Shown: positions 1 through 11,699, counted from the stretch's first letter. The stretch is 64,000 bases of DNA from Daphnia carinata (GCF_022539665.2 NW_026712501.1:58829-122828); one strand, 5' to 3'. The notes: generated by a model not told the origin, from the sequence alone. Made by a program: numbers and translations.

Positions 1-1184
1 TTGCATTACAACCCTTATGTACCGTGACTTGGGTCCCGAAACACAGTTGATAACGCCGTGATGCAGTTTTCCGCCAACTATCTCATTTCAAATATTTAAT
101 GAAATAACAATTGGTAAATGTAATAAATGGACATTATTCGAAATATTGTGTAGAATACGATTCGACTTCATTATGAAACAAAAATTTATGAAAAGTTAAA
201 AAAAATGACAAATTGAGTGAAACTCTGCATAGGGGAATACAGCCATGCTGAGTGCAACTGTGTGCTTGCTATAGGCTTTCCGCTGCCCGTTTTTTGATAT
301 TTTAATATGTAAACTGGCTGAAATTTCGTCACATTTTTCATAGAGGTTGTCACCGCAGTATTGCTAAAGGTGGACTGCCCGGACAGCCGGTGTGCATTGA
401 ACCGATTCCACAGTTATCCAAATGTAAAATAACTCACAAAATGTATGTATCAAGTAAATATTAAGTCACTTTTCGTGATCCTCATTGAATTTTGAATATA
501 AATCTTGTATTTTAATAGTTATATCATATTTTCTTATCAAAATATAAAAAAAATAAGGAAAAGTCGGGCTTATAATGTCGGGCTTGTATTTTGAAGCCCA
601 ACTTTCTTGTGAAAAACAAATCAGACCATTCCATGATCTTTTTAAAGATTCTGGTCGCACGATAAAAGCTGGAAATCACTTGTAAATGAGGATAATCGAA
701 GAAATGCAATCGATAGAAATGTGTCGTTCACACCAAAGCTCTAAAGATGAAGTTTCTTTGAGACGCAAACAAACTAGAATAAATTCAATAAATCCTTGTA
801 CAGCATATTCTAATGCCTCACGATTACGGAGCTCGAATGATGTGGTTTCGCGTTAGTATTTCGTATGAGGTTGAAAACAAAGTCAGGCAGTACGCACCTT
901 CCTGATGATAAACATTTACCACCAAAAATAGTTTTCATTTATCGCCTTGGCTTTTAGAAGCAATCCGGCTATACGATACGAAAGTAGTTTCCGTTTTTAC
1001 GCAAAGAGCAACCGAAAAGCTTTGCTGAAAAACGTACGAGCCAAACTTTTGTTTTCTTTACACAGGTTATGCTGTGGAAATGCATCACTCAGACCCAAGA
1101 ATCAAGACAATGAAGCTGTAGATAATACTAATGTTGGCAGACTGTTAATACGGGTAAGCTTAATCAATACAGCGAAAGTTAATT
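1..1184. other. Intergenic, nothing recognised
   Basis: I read AT-rich sequence with only short chance reading frames. None shows a domain, a codon pattern or splice-linked partners. No RNA gene or repeat boundary is visible. Confidence 0.5.
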
Positions 1185-1257
1185 AACCTCTGGCGGGACT
1201 CGAACCCGCAATCCCTAGGTGAGGAGGCCGAGGCCTTATCCATTAGGCCACAGAGGC
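1185..1257 (-). tRNA. tRNA-Arg(CCT)-like gene, possibly degenerate
   Basis: The reverse complement folds as a 73-nt tRNA. It has a 7-bp acceptor stem (first pair G-U), a D-arm of the GGCCTAATGGATAAGGC type and a perfect T-arm GCGGG/CCCGC around TTCGAGT. The anticodon loop reads CTCCTCA, giving anticodon CCT (Arg). The anticodon stem has two mismatches (C-A and C-C), and the base after the acceptor stem is T instead of the usual purine. It is either a decaying copy or a tRNA-derived repeat head. Internal A and B boxes are intact, so transcription is possible. Confidence 0.65.
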
Positions 1258-1458
1258 TGTAAAAGTATACCTGCCTTCCAATTTGCAAGCCGCAAATTTT
1301 TCATTTGGGTCAGGTCTAGGTTATTTATATCATTGCCTTTATTCCACAAACTATCGTAAGGACCCAAGCGCAAATATGTCCGTTTTCTTCTGGTTATATT
1401 AATACACTAGCGGATACATTTAAAGGACCACTTTTGAGGTTAGTATTTCTGTTTCCAG

Positions 1459-1578
1459 TAGCGCAGCTGGTTGGCGAATGGAACTTATGCGACAGTAATT
1501 TCATTGTGTTTCGGGATTGAACGATTCTCTAAGTAATGCCGAGGCCACGAGTTCGATGCTCGCCTGGAGAATGTGTTA
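1459..1578 (+). repeat. tRNA-derived (SINE-like) fragment
   Basis: A pol III A-box-like TAGCGCAGCTGG at 1459-1470 is followed about 80 bp later by a B-box-like GAGTTCGATGCTC at 1549-1561 and a CCTGGAGAATG tail. The A-B spacing is long for a tRNA, which suggests a SINE or a tRNA pseudogene with an insertion. A related B-box-plus-tail segment lies on the other strand nearby. Confidence 0.35.
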
Positions 1579-1820
1579 TTTTTAACCTGCCCGATCCCGA
1601 CAGGTTTAATGAAATAGAGGAAAGTAATTGAAACTACGTTTGCTAATTGAATGAACAGTCAGTGCTTTGTATCCATTTTCCACAAGAGTTTTGTCCAACT
1701 TCCAACTTCAGGAGATGTATTCCAGCATTTTGTCTGCTAGTTTTACCAAAGTAACACAGTTCAATCAGGTGATCGCAGGCAGCTACAATCCTCGTAAAGA
1801 GATAGAAATAAAAACCCAAC

Positions 1821-1850
1821 GCTCCAGGTGAGGATTGAACTCGCGATTTC
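1821..1850 (-). repeat. Second copy of the SINE-like B-box segment, inverted
   Basis: The reverse complement reads GCGAGTTCAATCCTCACCTGG, matching the B box and tail of the plus-strand copy at 1549-1568 with few changes. No A box is clear. It lies just 3' of the YYT-repeat pseudogene. Confidence 0.3.
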
Positions 1851-1887
1851 GGTATTCCTTCGGAAATCTTTAGATTCCTTCGCACAT

Positions 1888-2714
1888 TCACATTACTGAC
1901 ATATAAGCGGCGTAAGTGGTAGTGTAGTATTTGGAAATAGTGCTTTGGTGGCTCGCTGTAGTAGCTAGGAGTGGCAGATGTTGTTGTGTAGTATGTTGGA
2001 GCTTCAGTGTAATAACTTGGTGCCGCGTACATGGTGGTGTAGTACTCGGGAGCCTTCGTCGTGTAGTATCGTGGACCCTCCGTCTTGTAATACATGCGAA
2101 CCTCAGTATAGTAAGCTGGGACAGCGTACGTGGTAGGCGGGGAAGCGTAGATTGTCGTGTAATAGTCAGAGGCGTATAGTAGGTGGGAGCTACGGTGTAG
2201 TAACTTGGAGTGGCATATGTTGTTGTGTAATACACTGGCGCTTCTGTGTAATAGCTCGGTGCGGAGTAGTATTTCAAGGCCTCCGTATAGTAAGTCGGAG
2301 CTGCATACGTAGTGGTGTAGTATTCAGATGCCTTGGTGCTGTAATACTTGGGCGCATCGGTGTAGGAAGTACGGGCCACATATGTCGTGGTGTAGTGCTC
2401 GGCCGCCTTCGTAGCGTAATACGACACAGCAGTGGTTGTCTGGTATGAATAGATACCGTATCCACAAGATGAACCCATCGGCACACTTAAAGTCGATCCA
2501 GTCATCAGAAGACGACAGCTAGTAGCAGCATAATGCCATCATAACCTGACGAAAAAAAAACAAACATTAATTTTCATAATTCCATTATGACATTGAAATG
2601 CTTAAAACGACAATAAAGAATCATTTCACCTCGTTCAAACATCAATTTAATCAACAATTGCATCATCACATTAACTAAAATCATTAAACAAGTTGAAGTG
2701 TGTACATTACCCAT
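1888..2714 (-). pseudogene. Tyrosine-rich YYT-repeat secreted protein, frameshifted
   Basis: A mini-exon ATGG (2714-2711) has a donor at 2710. The main exon begins after an acceptor near 2548 with a hydrophobic leader (LLLAVVF) and continues as repeats of the type YYTTTYAAPSYYTEAPxYY. The leader frame meets TGA directly before the repeat frame, about one base out. A second shift near 2172 moves the repeats into another frame. A third near 1937 restores the first frame, which ends in TGA at 1888. Compensating shifts suggest a recently broken gene or assembly error. The repeats resemble low-complexity structural or cuticular secreted proteins of cladocerans; I do not assign a family. Relatives lie at 11.35, 23.98 and 25.89 kb. 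Confidence 0.7.
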
Positions 2715-2835
2715 GATTGCAGGTTGGAACTGGAAGACACTATATTAAATCAGCTATTGGTATTTGAAAGACTGCTAGTACTATACTGTGTCAGAGATGT
2801 TCACTCGACTAACCTCTACCTTCGATTTGACCTCG

Positions 2836-2842
2836 TTTTATA
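2836..2842 (-). promoter_or_regulatory. TATA box of the YYT-repeat gene
   Basis: TATAAAA on the minus strand lies about 120 bp upstream of the mini-exon ATG. That leaves room for a transcription start and a 5' UTR of roughly 90 nt. Confidence 0.5.
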
Positions 2843-2849
2843 AGGTTTT

Positions 2850-5800
2850 CTATCATCCTGATTCGTCTTTTCAGGCCAGAGGGTCCACCTGTTCATTCTG
2901 ACATAACAACCACTATTCCTACACTACCTCTAATCGCTCGTGTCGTATGCATTTTCAAATATCGAAGAAACGCATAATTATCTTCCCCATCCCACTAACC
3001 ATTGTTATGCGAGCGAATGAAGCGCCTAGAAAAAACGAATGCTGATTTAAATGTAATATCGACAATAATGAAATTATATTCAAGATTATTTGCTGCGAAT
3101 CTTAGAACTTACTGAAAAGAAATAAAGGTTCAACAGTAAGAATTATTAATTCAATATCATTCCTTACGTGAAGAACTGTGAGGCTTCCAGCATCGTTGCA
3201 AACCCATGTATCGCGTATACAGAAGTATTTATATTTCTTCTTTTTCTTCGTCATTCATAAACGTTGCGGAATGATCATTTTTCACCGCCTTTTTTTTGTT
3301 TCGATTTCGTCATTATTGACGATGGTGTAGTTATCCAATGGCACGAAATGGCTATGAATAATGAGCATCAGTAGCGCAATTGCGTGTGTCCACTAGTCAA
3401 AACTATCCGCCAACATGTTGTTCCAAAGCTACCTAATTAGTAATTTGCTTTCAATGTGCGTCACCTAGTTTAATTTGTTCTTGTACAGTACGTTTAAATT
3501 CTATACCTGTGATTCATTCCGGATGCCGTCGAGTCATTCCAACTAGTTGGAATTTTGTTTTTCTAGAGTTTCGTTTTGTGATGAAGCACTTGCTATTGAT
3601 GTTAATACCTGGTGTTATAGTTTTCATTCACGCGCTAAATAGGGTCCCTTTAGAAATCTTTGCAATCACGCGTGATTCAGTTTCAACGATGAAGCGCTAC
3701 AATAGAAAACAATACCGTTGCCATAAGAAACTGGGAAAAGATAATGTAAAGGCTTTGTTGTTTTATGAATAGCTACGCCAAACGGTTTAGAAGAGTTTTC
3801 AACACCATCTCGAGTTTCTAGTAGAAAGAAGTTCTGTGTGTCAACAACGATGGTGAATAACGTCAAAGGTGCTGTGCATATTAAAGTTGTTTTCCACTTC
3901 GGAAGCGAATGACGCGATTGATTTTCAAAATAAACTGAAATACGATTGCAGAAATTGAAATGCAAAGATTTCTAAGTCAAATTGTATACTACCTGAATAG
4001 GAATTTCCTGCTTGCTTCTCGTACACTTTAGTACAAGTCTTAGTACACATTAACCAACACTTAATCTGTGTTGCCTTTCCTTTTCATGTAAAGAAATTAG
4101 ATGTGTTATTATTGCTCTTCAGGTTGTCTGTGTGCATCAGGATGTGGCACGTCATTTCGACGCCCTCTGTGCTCCTACGATTGCCTAATTAAATGTGTAT
4201 ATACAAATGGAGGCCGATAATAGGCGTAAGAAAATCATACAATCTATATAATAAGAAAAATTACTATTCTTTTGGTAAAACTACAAAGATACTCAAAAAA
4301 AAAAAAAAGAAATGAAAAAAAATTTCACAGAACTATACGCTAAGAAAAGTACTTAAGGCACCACAAAACTTTAAGAAACTCCAGCAAATTGTTTTGATTT
4401 TATTATTTAACAGACAACGGCAGAATGCACCAGCCAACTAAGAATTCTCCTTTTTCCGTTCGGCGTTCGTTGGTTTGTTTACTTTCATAACGCATTTCAT
4501 CGTCTGCTTGAAGCCTAAATCGTTGCCAGATCCACAAATAATGAAAATAATTTTCTCTAATTTTCAAAATCAAGGCGGGGTTCTATTAACTTTAATACAC
4601 ACATTACCTAACCTGTTAGTATTGTACAATTCATGCCCACACGAGGCAGATTGAAAAGACAAGCACGCATCTTTCAACTTTTGTTAAAACTAATTAATAA
4701 GCTGAAAATATTCTAGAAAGCCATTCCATGAATCGAAAACATACAACGAACCTAAAAATGTAATAAAATCTAAAATTGAAGCTGAAAAAATGTTTTAGTG
4801 CGGGTCCCGATTTGAACCTTTGGCCCTGGCGATCGTCTGGACGGACATAACGTTGTAATTTACCGGAAGTTATTGTTAATTATTAATAAAATAATTACGT
4901 CGAATTGCTAATTTTACATTTTGCTTTTTCCTTTGTTTTATTTTATTTCTCAAATGCCATTAATTCGAAAAAATGTGATCATCGACCGTAGACTCGCGCC
5001 CCAAGTTCAGGTTCCATGTCCCATGTTTCCATGTACATTCCTTCAATCCCTCTAAGCCTCATCTAGGGTCATTGATGATCATCAGACGCCATAACCACTC
5101 GGCTATGGACGCCCAACTTAATGTGTTTTCGAATTACTTTTAATGTTCCTTCCATAGAGCAGTTTAATGTTACAAAACCCGTTAGGACATTGTCAAATTC
5201 ATTTCATGCATTCTTATATGAGTTTTATTTTAAACTTTGTAAAACAATATTTTTTTTTACCAAATGAAAAAATTCATTTAATTTCATAACTCTTGTAGAC
5301 TTTAAACTTGGTGCTGATAGTACATTTGTTTCTGTTTGTTGAACATTTTTCCACCATGGCATAATTTTGAAAAATAGCGGGGTTCCCGCCGTTGCCCCGA
5401 AAACCCACCCCGCTTGAAAAGCATGTATGTTTTTCACCCCGAAACGACCGCCTTTTCGCGATGCCCTGCGGGACAAGCTTGAATATTACGCTGCCCCGAA
5501 ACTAAAATAAAAAAATTGAATTAAAGTGAAATTATCCGTCCTTTGTTATGATGCTTTTTTTGGCCGCCCGTGGCCACCCATTTAACTACGTTGCATCCAG
5601 CAGACAAATTGCTGCACTGATCTCATTATCCGCGAAATGCCAACAATCCATCACGGTACATTTTGTTTCGAAAATAAATTTCAGATACAACACTTCTCTT
5701 CAATTGCTTTAATTAAATCGTCTAGTACGGTTCCATCAGTGCCCTATTGCAATTCAACGGTGTTGACTTTTCATGGTGGGATGACAAAGAACGGAGAACA

Positions 5801-5980
5801 GCAATACTTTTGGTTTGGGAACAAAAAAGCATGCACACTTGTCTATGCGAAATGTTAGCCAGTTTGGTGGTACCGACCGGCATATAGAGCGGGTGCCAGC
5901 GGGCCGAATTTGTTTGGCCATTACCTACATCACACAGTTAGTTTAATAATCCTAGATCAATTCGAATACGTAAATGAAAA
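2850..5980. other. Long intergenic stretch, nothing coding recognised
   Basis: AT-rich non-coding sequence with homopolymer runs (for example A-run near 4296-4310). Frames of 60-100 codons occur but show no domain, no splice partners and no repeat structure. The only item worth noting is the tRNA-like half described separately at 5082-5114. Confidence 0.4.
5082..5114 (-). repeat. 5' half of a Leu/Ser-type tRNA (tRNA-like relic)
   Basis: The reverse complement begins GGGCGTCCATAGCCGAGTGG and continues TTATGGCGTCTG. This is a good acceptor 5' strand, A box and D-arm of a type II tRNA. No matching T-arm or 3' acceptor strand follows, so it is a truncated copy or the head of a tRNA-derived repeat. 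Confidence 0.35.
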
Positions 5981-5989
5981 CGTTTAAGT

Positions 5990-6500
5990 TGAGCATAGCG
6001 GAAAAGCTTGCTGTATGTGGCGAAAAATTGATTGCAATGCAGATAAGTAACAATACTTTGGGATACAATACTCGATAAATACGGATTCTGGATTCCATTA
6101 ACAAGATTCAAAGCATCTTTGAGCAGTTGGTTATGAAGAAATAATGCAGCAAAATGACAACACAAATGGCAATTGTAGATGAATAGTCTTGCCATATTAA
6201 AACGTTAGATTAGGTTAGAAAGAGTTGAAAGACAGGTTTTTCAGCTTTCAAAAAATGTAATATTTCTTTCTTATCTGACAGAAATAAAATAGTATTGGAT
6301 TATTGGCATGATGCCATGAATGTTCGATGGTTAAACTTGAATGTAACCTTCATGTGCTTGTCGAAATTTACCAAAATGCACCTGGTAGATTGATTGCATT
6401 TATATTTACACCACACTTGCGATTAACGAGATATACAAAAATTATCGGACATACTTTAAATATTCAATCACGTGTCGGGAAATCTAGTAAATCTTGTAAC
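5990..6500. repeat. Direct duplicate of 26,740-27,235
   Basis: This stretch can be followed almost base for base in the 3' flank of the cuticle gene at 27.2 kb, including the AGCTTGCTGTATGTGGC start and the GGTTAAACTTGAATGTAACC core. It shows that the broken cuticle gene that follows was duplicated together with its 3' flank. Confidence 0.8.
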
Positions 6501-7553
6501 CCTTTCCATTGAAGGGGATGTGAACGGGGGCAACGGGGAGCTCGTATTCATGGACGGGGGCCACGGGCAAGTGATCACCTTTGGGCTGGAATCCAGCATC
6601 ATCAGCGATCCAGGTCAAAGTGAATTTCTCGCCTTCAGGTGAAATCCAGTGAGAAGATCTCTTTGTTATTACGCATAAACCATGAAGTTGGCCTTTCCGT
6701 ACCGTAGGCTTCTTGTTGGATGTTGCCCATCATCTTCGTAGGTGGCCTTTCCGTAAGAATCATGGTAAGCGACTCCTTGCCTTGTTGAACTTGAGATTCT
6801 TCACGATCCCTTGTTGAGCTGAAACATCCGGCTAGCATGAGATTCTTCACGGGTTGTGTAGTCAGACTGGCCGTAGCTGTGGGTTAAAATTTCATGTTTT
6901 GAAATATGAGCCTTTCTATAGTCTCTTTGTTATTACGCTCCATGCAAACTTGAGATTCTTCACGGTTGTCGTAGTCAGACTGGCTAGCTGACTTAAAGGT
7001 AAGAATTAATTGGACTCCTATATTCTTCTGAGCATGTAAAAGGCAATTAGTTACCAAATTGTGTTAGTTTGTACTGGGAAAATTAGGCTGGAATGTTTTT
7101 GAAATATGAGAATCTATAGTCTCTTTGTGACTGTAATGTCAGCCATGATTTGTTATCCTCCATGTAGCTGCTGGTGTGGGGTGTTGGCTACGGCAGCTGG
7201 TAAGTGCGCTGTTGGTGTTTGTAGCTAATGTCAGCGTCGTCCAATGTATAAAGCTGGGCTGGTGTGGGGTAGCTGGATAGGCAAAGTACAATATCTTTTT
7301 TAGTATTAATTAAATAAAGCGGCATTATCATGCTTCATGAGGACTTTGTACAAGACGGCAGCGAAGGAGGTCCAATGTATGAATTTTGATGCAGGGTAAA
7401 ATTTTTAGGAGCTTTGTTTCAGAAAATATAAGCAAGCGGCAATAGCCAAGACGGCAGCGAACAACAACTGTCGTCCAATGTATTAATTAAATAAATATCT
7501 AAAATTTTTAGTTTTCGGAAAATATAAGCAATAAAATGCCTCACGAGCTTCAT
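6484..7553 (-). pseudogene. RR-1 cuticle protein pseudogene, scrambled
   Basis: The minus strand keeps ATGAAGCTC mini-exon 1 (7553-7545), fragments of exon 2 and a recognisable 3' exon ending in TAG at 6484. The C-terminal part encodes the chitin-binding core (ADxAGFxPKGDHLP type) and the family ending FNGKGYKIY. Inside exon 3 the sequence is shuffled. Pieces corresponding to the EESQVQ region occur three times (around 6780, 6840 and 6955), and an intron-derived piece sits inside the exon near 6660. No reading frame spans it. The 3' half resembles the gene at 27.2 kb, while the promoter resembles the one at 31.0 kb, so it is a chimera. Confidence 0.8.
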
Positions 7554-7609
7554 GCTGTACTAGGAGGTTTTGATAAACAACTGATGGTCTGAGTCCTTCC
7601 ATCCTGGAC

Positions 7610-7616
7610 TTTTATA
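7610..7616 (-). promoter_or_regulatory. TATA box of the minus-strand cuticle pseudogene
   Basis: TATAAAA on the minus strand lies 57 bp upstream of the mini-exon ATG, the same spacing as in the intact paralogue at 31,084-31,090. Confidence 0.6.
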
Positions 7617-8129
7617 GTTGAGTGAGAGGCAAAGAGCATTCAGTTGACCTAGTTGTTTTGGCAGCTAGATTTCGCTAGAGCAAATTAGGTTTTGGGCGTT
7701 GAATAAAATACCTTACTTTCGCTTTTACCCTTAACCACAGTGTATTTTTGATTTCGTTTGGCTGGTGAAGGATTTATTTTGTCTCCTGGTCTATGATGAT
7801 GAGAAATCAATATCTTGTTATAGGAGTATTCACACGTCAGTGTCTATGAAATACAAATAATATAATTTATCTTACTAAAATCAGGTTGACGAACGATAAT
7901 TTGCTCAATTCCTAAATCATCAGTCGGTGGTGATATGTGACAATTCTGAAGGAAAATCATCAGCAAATTGTGTTAGGTTTCTACTTATCGAAAACAATCA
8001 CTGCATTACAAGGGCCATGACCTGTAATGCAAACCAAATCATTTAGCCACCACAAGGCGGTGATCGCCGCTTTCAAAAACTAAGTAAAGAAATCAAATGA
8101 AAATGAAAGACACCCAATATTTTTTCGAC

Positions 8130-8137
8130 TATATAAG
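8130..8137 (+). promoter_or_regulatory. TATA box of the plus-strand cuticle pseudogene
   Basis: TATATAAG lies 57 bp upstream of ATG at 8194 and is identical in the paralogue at 31,603-31,610. Confidence 0.65.
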
Positions 8138-8193
8138 GCCGTCTGAAGGTGATTGAAGACATCAGTTGTTCAACTCTTCAACCCGCTCTCAAC

Positions 8194-10274
8194 ATGAAAC
8201 TAGTAAATATAATTTCTTTAAATTTTTCTTTTATTTACAATTTCATAGCTTATTGAAAAGCTTTTTTCGCAGTTTATTATCGCCGCTTTCTTGGCCGTCG
8301 CTGCCGCTGTTCCATCCAGCTACAAGCCGGAAAACAAGGCTCCTAGCTCCCCTGCCCCAAGCTACCCCGCACCGGCTTACCCTGCACCAGCCTACCCTGC
8401 ACCAGCCTACCCCGCACCAGCTTATCCTACTCTCAGCAACATGGTCTCACTACATATGTACTAAGTAGTACATAGTTGCAGATGCACTTTTTCTTATGGG
8501 GTAAATGATAAACGCGCAGGGCGTTAGTCAATTGTTTTTTTTTAATATTGTCTGCTTGGAGCTTTTCCACGCGGAAGTCGCGATAAAACGTGGTTTTCCA
8601 TGCGGAATGTGAAAAAAGACACCTAAAATTGTAAATTAAATGAGAACCCATGAAATAAATTTATTTAAATTATCTAGTTAATTTTTAATATAAGACGGAA
8701 TGCTGAAATTTTCTAGACACAAACAAAATGTAAATATGTATAATTAAAATTTTTTACACTTATATACACTTTTTAAAATTTGAACTTGGCGCGGTAAAAA
8801 AATGGCCGCCATAATGGTTTATCAAAAACCACTTTTTCAAACGTAATTTTTGGGGTTAAATATAGCATCTTAAAAGTAAACGTTTAGAACAACTTGTTCC
8901 TCAATCACCAGGAACAAAAATATTATAATGGTTTCCTGTTTTGACGAAGATTAAGCATCAAACAATCAATGCAAAGTTTCGTCTTTTTCACACACCCCTC
9001 CCCTTTCTAAAATCATGAAATCCTTTAATAATTATTTATGAAGAAAATAAACAGTTAAAATTGACAAATTTTGCATCAATCGATAGCTCTTATCAAGAGC
9101 TATCTAATTCTATAAAACTTATGTTAAATTTTCGGAAAACGAAAAAGTTCAAGTGTAACATCAATTTTTTTGTTTTATCGGTTGCGTCCATTAGAACCTT
9201 AGATCGAAAAACAACAAAAACGCATTTTGCGTTTAAGATTTTTTCGATTTGAAAATATTGATTACAATTATCTAAAAATGGATAGCCCTTACCAAGGGCT
9301 ATCGATTTATATTATATTTATATTATTTATATATTAAATCAGCGAATATCATAATTAATTTTGCTGACAAGTAATAAAAAAATTGTTTCTCTTATATTCG
9401 TTTATTTCAATTACCATAACTATTGTACATATATATAATAGTAATATATATATTGTAATTGTATGTATGTATAAATATATAAATATAATTGTACGTATGT
9501 ATAAATATATATATATAATTGTAATATACTGTATATATGTGTATTTATTATATTGTAACATTTATGTACATTATCATAATATTATAAATATAAATTTATA
9601 TAAACCTAATTCATAATATTCGCTTTGAAAAAATTAAGACATGCGCTACACGCATTTTTGTTTAACTGGTTTAACTTTAACGGTTTAGCCATTAAAGCAA
9701 CCAAATCAAAGCCCTAGGGGTGAAAACATACACTTTCCCCATAAAGAAAACTGCAGGCGCGATTATGTACTAAGTAGTACATATTGCCTCGCGACCAGCC
9801 TGACTCTCAGCTACAACAAGGATAACAAATACGCTGGTATCACCATCACCAGCCAATCTGACGAGCGCAATCTCGATGGCAGCAGCCAATGGAGGTGAAT
9901 CTATTTCATACTTTATACTCATCATTTTAAGAACTAAAAATAACCATTAAAAATTTTTTATTATTTCAGCCGATAGCTATGCCCAGTCTGACTACACCAC
10001 CCGCGGAGAGTCTGAGGTTCAGAAAAAGATGGAAGGAATCACCTACGATTCCTACGGCAAAGAATCGTACGGTGAAATCCTAGGCAACACCAATAAAGGA
10101 TCCTCTTACTGGGTTTCTCCTGAAGGCCAAAAATTCACTTTGACCTGGGCCGCTGATGATGCCGGTTTCAAGCCCAAATGAGAACACTTGCCCGTTTCTC
10201 CCGTCCACGAATACGAACTTCCAGTCGCCCCTGTCCATATCCCTTTCAACGGCAAAGGCTACAAGATCTACTAA
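8194..10274 (+). pseudogene. RR-1 cuticle protein gene, split by a transposon
   Basis: Exon 1 is ATGAAACTA (8194-8202). Exon 2 starts at 8273 with a signal peptide core (IIAAFLAVAAAVPSSYKP) and proline/alanine/tyrosine-rich SYPAPAYP repeats. At 8437 it is interrupted by a transposon and resumes at 9803. Exon 2 ends at 9894, and exon 3 (9977-10274) encodes the RR-1 chitin-binding domain with the SYWVSPEGQKFTLTW core and the GYKIY end. A second lesion is an in-frame TGA at 10179-10181, where paralogues have Gly of KGDHLP. Products of this family are structural proteins of the chitinous cuticle. It is divergently paired with the pseudogene at 6484-7553. Confidence 0.85.
8438..9802. mobile_element. 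Non-autonomous TIR transposon in a cuticle exon
   Basis: The 1365-bp insert is bounded by the 9-bp direct repeat ACTCTCAGC (8429-8437 and 9803-9811); deleting it and one repeat restores the paralogous exon. Its ends form imperfect inverted repeats of about 70 bp. They share GGTC near the tip, then TATGTACTA...TAGTACATA, then a TTTATGGGG-type block. Each arm contains a small hairpin of its own. Inside are two more hairpins (ATAGCTCTTATCAAGAGCTAT near 9083 and a variant near 9283) and a TA-rich microsatellite (9420-9600). No transposase frame is present. A 9-bp duplication fits Mutator-like or Merlin-type elements, but I cannot assign a superfamily. Confidence 0.8.
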
Positions 10275-11349
10275 ATTAATGAAACCTCAGTTGAGTAAAT
10301 AATTCAAAGTCATTTATTCTATGCCTTACGCCTCTGTTGCTTTCGGTGTAAAAACGTGTACATATAAAACTAATAGCATCTAGCAAACGTGTTCGTCTGA
10401 AATTTTATTTAGTTCTTCATGAAATTGGGTTGTTGCGTCGAAGCTGGGTGCTCGGCGTTGATTTGTTGTGGAAGAGTACTGGGATACGACTGAATTATAT
10501 GTAGGTGCAACATGATGTGAAACCATGCTGGATATTGAGCAGAAACGGACGGAGAGATAAACACTTAAAAAAGTGCTTAATATAGTAACTAATCAAAATT
10601 GTTGTTCATGTTCGATTATCGGTTTACGATTAAAATTTCAAGTGTAGAGTCCAAGGTTCCTCTTTCAATAAACCTTGGTATTAAATAGCGAATTTGCTGA
10701 AATAAACTAATTATGAAAAACAGCTATGACGTAATCTCGTTTTTTATTACTTTACTCCTTCTCTTGTTTTTTTCTAATAATGATAATAATTTTTAATATG
10801 ATAATAATGATGGCCGCTGCCTTATTTTTATCCCTTTTTCTTTTTTTTTTCTGTCATATTGTCTCACGTTTCAGTTTCAACCTCGAAAGGTTACCGCTGG
10901 GATTGAGCTACGTTACATTTTTACCATGTCTGAGCAGTTCGTTTACATTACCTCTGTGATTAAGATGCACCCATAATGGATACTTTTAGCCGCCTTAAAC
11001 ATTAAACAGATAGATTTGTATTACGCCATATCTACCTTCTTCTATTTACTGGCTTCCTGTGAAACGAAAGTTTCCTCCTTTTCCTCCCAACTAAAAATCA
11101 AACGACTATTAAACCCTACCTCAATCGCCAGCTATAGGAGGAATCGCACAATTTTTTTCCCATTGCCTTTTATTTCACTCACTCGTATATCCCACTTTTC
11201 TTCCCATTGCCTTTTAGTTCGCTCACTGGTATCGCCCACTTTATCACGTTCTTTTTTTTATTTTCTACTACCTCTTGGTTCGCTCACTCGTATCCCTCGT
11301 TGTTACACGCCTCTTCGTCCTTTAGTGTACTTATACTAATGGCTATTCG
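10275..11349. other. Intergenic
   Basis: No gene is seen. The stretch contains pyrimidine-rich tracts and a block with two near-copies of CCCATTGCCTTTTA (around 11159 and 11205). These give a misleading Ser/Phe/Leu-rich open frame just upstream of the YYT remnant. Confidence 0.4.
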
Positions 11350-11698
11350 CGCTCGTAGTATTACACTACAATCTACGCTTCTCCGGCTTACTACATTGAG
11401 GCCTCAATATATTGCTCTGCTCCGAGCTACACGACAAGTGCGTTGTACTACACCACTGCAGAGGCGCCCAGTATTACGTAGCCCGTAACATACTTTACCG
11501 CAGCTGCTCCATCTTTTTACGCTGAGACGACCTACTACACTGAAGCCCCGAAATTCTACGCTGCCCCAAGTTACTACAGCAACGCTGCTCTTTCATACTA
11601 TGTGGAACCTACCTACTACACCACAACTTATGTTGTCCCATCTTACTACAGCACAAAGGCTGCTGAATACTACACTATGTCCCAAACGGGCAACTAGA
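11350..11698 (+). pseudogene. YYT-repeat protein remnant
   Basis: The plus strand encodes degenerate tyrosine-rich repeats: one block around 11385-11475 (types SAPSYT and ALYYTTAEAP), then after a frameshift near 11476 a second block ending TAG at 11698 (types FYAETTYYTEAP and YYTTTYVVPSYYSTKAAEYYT). No start exon or signal peptide is recognisable upstream. It is the only member of the family here on the plus strand. Confidence 0.65.
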
Positions 11699-11699
11699 A

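Larger units (their letters stand above)
7560..8430. repeat. Duplicate of 31,025-31,910 with divergent promoter
   Basis: The intergenic block between the two divergent cuticle genes here and the one at 31.0-31.9 kb align almost continuously. The shared part includes both TATA boxes and a tract with TTGGCTGGTGAAGGATTTAT. The repeat unit is therefore a head-to-head gene pair with a shared roughly 0.6-kb promoter region. Confidence 0.85.

Noticed and set aside
1931-2448. Plus-strand Val/Arg/Cys-rich frames over the YYT gene
   Set aside because: They are the antisense reading of the TAC-rich repeats; such shadows recur at each YYT copy.
9355-9616. Tyr/Ile-rich frames on both strands
   Set aside because: Pure translation of the TA-rich microsatellite in the inserted transposon.
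11016-11488. Overlapping Ser/Phe/Leu-rich open frames upstream of the YYT remnant
   Set aside because: They arise from a pyrimidine-rich repeat (CCCATTGCCTTTTA blocks) and read out of frame through the YYT codons; no domain, no start context.
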